This document shows positions 60,615 through 64,000 of a stretch of DNA of 64,000 nucleotides, one piece after another. Position 1 is the first letter of the stretch, and each line of letters opens with the position of its first letter. The DNA comes from Corella eumyota (lineage: Eukaryota; Chordata; Ascidiacea; Phlebobranchia; Corellidae), in assembly GCA_963082875.1 (NCBI GenBank), contig OY720099.1, positions 1,302,001-1,366,000 of the forward strand, given 5' to 3'. The notes under the pieces are model-generated. The model was given only the letters and a program-made list of their open reading frames with translations. It did not search any database and was not told where the DNA came from. The position numbers were made by a program, and so were the translations under genes.

Positions 60615-61869
60615 GCTTATATCTTATCCATATCTGCTGAATTTTACATCGTAACTAGCTTGTTAGATTGTAATTAACTGGTGATCAAATAATTGTATAC
60701 TTGCAATATAATTTCCCTGTTAATCAAAAAAAAAATAAAACCACATAAGTTGTTAATAAGATTTGCTAGCTTTTTTAATTAATATTTTATTTAAATTACA
60801 TAATAAACCAGCATTTAATCAATATATTAGTTTGTTGTAAATAACACATAAATACAATTTAAAAAAGTAGAAAACACAACATAACACAATAAGGTAATCA
60901 TTTGGTTATATTAAAATGAATAATAAATTTGTATTTATTTTGTCATTATTTTAATTTTGTTATATTACCAACCCTGTTTTTATAGTAATATACTAAGTTA
61001 GTTTTCTTAGTTGTTTAAAATATATAGAGCTTACAATAACATAAACTGTACCAAAAGAATAACAATGTCATCTAAAAAACTAATTTTTTATTCATTGTTT
61101 AAATACGAATAAACAAACACCTTACATTCTAGTCAGCTAGTTATTTATCGTTATTTTATTATTAAAATTTAATTCTTGACATATTTAGTTTTGGCAAAGT
61201 AAGCTTACATGATCAAAAACTACACAATCAGTTTAAAATACCTTAAAACCTTATTGTAATATTACAACATTCGTTTAGTTTTGTCGTTATATCCTATCGT
61301 AAACAAAAAAGCTTCCATGAACTAATGTTGTATATTTACGCATCCGCTAGCAGCGCTACGCACAGGCTCTTATAAATTACTAAGCAGCATGCTCCTTTTA
61401 ACATTATTAAATTATAAATTTCAATAAAAAACCCAATTAATAAAAAAATTTAACTCTAATTTGCGGATTTTTAATTAAAAAATTCACAATTTACATCGCG
61501 GTAAACAACATGTTTGACCGCAATGTGATCAAACCGTTGCAGCTTAAAAACAGAGACTGTGACTTCTGTCACCAAAAGTTACAGTTACGTTTTTGTTATT
61601 AAACCTCAACGATATTTTTATTGACGTGTTATATTTTATAAAAGCGATAAAAAATGGTTGTTTAAGAGTATAGCTGGTGTAAAAAATACATAAATACATT
61701 TACTACATCAACATTCTTAAAAGTTACTGCTTATAGGAATATTTTTAACCGATTTTTTAGTTTTAAAATACGCTTAAAAGTTACGTGTTCTTTTTACAGT
61801 TCTACTCGTTTAAAAATTTTATTTTCCCCCATTTTAGAGTAACCAAAAAGACAAATAACAAACACCAAA
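60615..61869. other. Divergent promoter region of ATXN7 and BET1L
   Basis: 1.25 kb between oppositely oriented start codons. Mostly AT-rich, with a GC-richer island at about 61335-61375 (GCATCCGCTAGCAGCGCTAC). On the BET1L side, TTTTCCCCCATTTTAG at about 61836 is an acceptor-like site just before the start codon, possibly for spliced-leader addition. Confidence 0.45.
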
Positions 61870-62214
61870 ATGTCAGACTGGAATAAAGGTTTTTCCGATC
61901 ATTCCACCCCAGCTACAGAACAAATTATGGAATCAGAAAACAACAGAATGGCCGACCAATTAGCCAGCAAAGTTTCCCGTCTCAAAATGATCAGCTTAGA
62001 CATGAAAGACGGGGTAGAAGATGACAATCGATATCTTGATGGGATGGACTCAGATATGTTAAGTACGACTGGGTTATTAGGGGGCAGCGTGACCCGATTT
62101 TCAAAGATGATGAGCTCCGGGAAAGGGAATCGAAAAATGATGTGCTATCTCATTGCTTTTGCAGTGTCAATATTTTTTATTATATATTTTGTATTAGCAA
62201 GAACAAAAGCATAA
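61870..62214 (+). CDS. BET1L: BET1-like SNARE (GS15)
   Basis: Intronless 114-residue gene. ESENNRMADQLASKVSRLKM, EDDNRYLDGMDSDM and RFSKMMSSGKGNRKMMC match human BET1L almost block by block (ENKRMADSLASKVTRLK, EDQNRYLDGMDSD, RFSTMARSGRDNRKLLC). A C-terminal membrane helix (YLIAFAVSIFFIIYFVLAR) anchors it. BET1L is a Qc-SNARE of the Golgi, acting in intra-Golgi and endosome-to-Golgi fusion with syntaxin-5, GS28 and Ykt6. The residue aligned with the BET1 zero-layer Gln appears to be Asp (MDSD), as in human BET1L. It matches BET1L better than BET1. Confidence 0.96.
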   Translation: MSDWNKGFSDHSTPATEQIMESENNRMADQLASKVSRLKMISLDMKDGVEDDNRYLDGMDSDMLSTTGLLGGSVTRFSKMMSSGKGNRKMMCYLIAFAVSIFFIIYFVLARTKA

Positions 62215-63214
62215 TAAAATAACAATATATGTTTTAAGATATGTTATACTTAGGTCTTTTATACACCTAAAATAATACACAAAATGTACTTTTATTGGTT
62301 GGGTCTTTTCAGAAAGTTTAAAGAAAAATTTTATAGGCCCTTATTTAGCTACCTTAAAAAGTATTTTGTAGTGCTTTTAAAACTTTTTATTCATTATTTT
62401 TTTGTGTACAAATCAATTAAAGTGCAATTATTACAATACTTACATTTATTTTATGCTTGTTATATTTAAAAAAGAGAACTTCCCTTATTCTGGTTCTTCT
62501 GTATTTTATGTTAAAGTTACTTCTATATATTTATCAGATTTTGTATGTTTTTCTTGTAGATATTAAAAATAAACTAGAAAAAATATGTTGTTTCTTACAT
62601 AATAAAGCAATTATAACTTTAATCTTTTACATTAAATACTTTATATATACAGTAATACTTATACACTATAATATAATACTTTATGTAAAATTACTATTGT
62701 ACAAAATAGAAATACAAGTGCAAATAATGAAGATTTAAATCTTGCTTAAAAATTAATATGAATTATACAAAATCTCAAAACTAACTTATAAAGGCTGCAA
62801 TATTAAAATCTTTAAAAATAACAAAACCTACTTATAAAAATTGCAAAAAACTATTGCATTTAAAAATATAATATCTAAAGACATTGGTAAAAAATGGAAG
62901 AAAAATGCTAATGAACTTATTACACTAAAATGAATAATTAAAAGGTAAAATATATTAAAATAGGTAACTAATTGTAAATTAATAACATCCTTAGGTAATA
63001 TTTGTATCTAAACTATAAATGGAAGAATATGAATTAAAAATTACCAAAACTCAAAACCCTTCAGCTAAATATAAGTAAGACAAATTACAGAATCTTATTT
63101 ACAAATCAAAAACATAATCTTTAACTTTGGTATTGTGGTATTGTAAATAAACTAGATAAAAATGTAATTTTTTTTAATATAAATGCATAATACCTTCAGT
63201 TTTTATTTGAAACT
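62215..63214. other. Spacer after BET1L
   Basis: Very AT-rich. Open frames at 62284-62738 are low-complexity (Phe/Leu/Tyr/Lys-rich) and have no recognisable domain. It probably holds the BET1L 3' UTR and the 3' UTR of the gene ending at 63215. Confidence 0.5.
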
Positions 63215-64000
63215 TTAAAACCCAAACGGGGCAGTGCGTCCAAACTTCCGCCTGGGACTAAAATCAGGACTCAAACCTGATTGGTCAACTCTGACTCCTT
63301 TGTCTGAGAGCAATCTTCGCAAGCGAACTATCTCATGCTTGTATCTGTTTGAAATGAGTTAAAAACATTATAAATTTAATTTACATTTTTATGTCCAAAC
63401 TTCACTATATTTCAGTTAAAATAGATTTTTTGTGTTTATTTGCCCCATTATAAGAAGGCTGACTTTACAGCTTCAACATAGAAAAACATTAATCCTTGAT
63501 GTGGGAAGGTCAAATGCGAGACCTAAACATTGAGTAACAACTGTTACCCTGATCCAGTATTGAGTTGTCTGTGGAAATTTCGGATATTATAAATTATAAA
63601 TGCCCTATAATTAAGCTGCTGATTAAGTGCTATGGCTCAGCAGGAGTTTTTACCAGTTATAGTGGTTACTCAATGGCGCTACAGCACAAAAGTAGTGGGA
63701 ATTAAACCCAGGACCTCATGTAGTGAAGCCAAGTGTTCTAAGCACTACACCCTGTTGCTGGTCTTATATATTTAAAGATTAACAAGTTACCTTGTTAAGT
63801 GCGTATCTATGTATTCCTGCTGCTCCTTTAGCTGTTGCTCTGCTACAGTTGCTCTGGTTAAAAGTTGAGCACGTTCTCTCTCCAGTTGAGTGTTTAAATG
63901 AAGGTCCCTCATGTGGATATTAACGTCGGTTGATCTGTTCATTGAGGTTTGAGCAAAATTGGGGTTTCCTAGTGACCGGTTGGGCAACCTATACCGCATA
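63215..64000 (-). CDS. Coiled-coil protein, 3' end
   Basis: Two exons (64000-63791 and 63344-63215) join in phase at THLTR/YKHEI; the gene continues past the right edge. The visible part is Arg/Glu/Gln-rich coiled coil (LERERAQLLTRATVAEQQLK, HEIVRLRRLLSDKG), then a short Pro/Arg tail ending RKFGRTAPFGF. It may be a centrosomal or ciliary coiled-coil protein, but I do not recognise the family. An ATG at 63999 may be internal rather than the start. Confidence 0.7.
63489..63766 (-). repeat. SINE family A, essentially full length
   Basis: Reverse-oriented complete copy: CCTTGATGTGGGAAGGTCAA, core ATTAAGCTGCTGATTAAGTG, AATGGCGCTACAGCAC, and head ATTAAACCCAGGACCTCATG with AAGCACTACACCCTGTTGC. A second tail fragment abuts it at 63444-63488. 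It fills the intron of the coiled-coil gene. Confidence 0.85.

Noticed and set aside
62284-62738. Open frames after BET1L
   Set aside because: Rich in Phe, Leu, Tyr and Lys as expected from AT-rich DNA; probably 3' UTR and spacer.

Overview
The window reads as a compact, AT-rich chordate genome, most likely a tunicate of the Ciona type. Genes are split into many short exons with small AT-rich introns, neighbours lie close together, and tRNA-derived SINE copies recur in introns and spacers. The protein set is animal and chordate-like (FGFRL1, GPR37, ATXN7, THOC7, BET1L). I rebuilt exons by eye from splice sites and reading phase. Every complete multi-exon model closes in frame (total coding length divisible by three). 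Species and orthology still need database confirmation.

Layout. 639-11535 (-) is the 5' half of an FGFRL1-like Ig receptor that runs off the left edge and carries a 7.8 kb intron. 12809-15111 (-) is a protein with two DJ-1-like domains, both apparently without the catalytic cysteine. 15.1-18.8 kb holds no gene I can see. 18817-22900 (+) is a GPR37/GPR37L1-like receptor. 23339-27408 (-) is a helical-repeat (ARM-like) protein with an acidic 14-residue repeat tail. 28461-35094 (-) is a 1,175-residue two-pass membrane protein with a mucin-like loop, repeated helical hairpins and a C-terminus resembling the dynein stalk/microtubule-binding region. 36481-38284 (-) is THOC7 and 38743-41129 (-) is a retinol-dehydrogenase-type SDR. 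42175-44505 (+) is a tail-anchored sulfotransferase-like protein. 44958-50239 (-) is a tight trio, MRPL41, LTO1 and MCCC2, that looks like an operon. 53152-60614 (-) is ataxin-7. 61870-62214 (+) is an intronless BET1L SNARE. 63215-64000 (-) is the 3' end of a coiled-coil protein.

Across genes: MRPL41 (mitoribosome), LTO1 (cytosolic Fe-S delivery, ribosome biogenesis) and MCCC2 (mitochondrial leucine breakdown) are spaced 139-187 bp apart, and a pyrimidine-tract/AG acceptor precedes each start codon. That fits the trans-spliced operons known in tunicates.

Non-coding: two tRNA-derived SINE families (about 16 copies or fragments), a further short interspersed repeat of 130-200 bp (five copies plus one possible fragment, all in one orientation), and a striking set of palindromic TGACGTCA sites, all in the first 22 kb. 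I found no protein-coding transposon, viral relic, CRISPR array, rRNA or intact tRNA gene. The candidates for undescribed biology are the stalk-like membrane protein and the tandem DJ-1-like pseudoenzyme.
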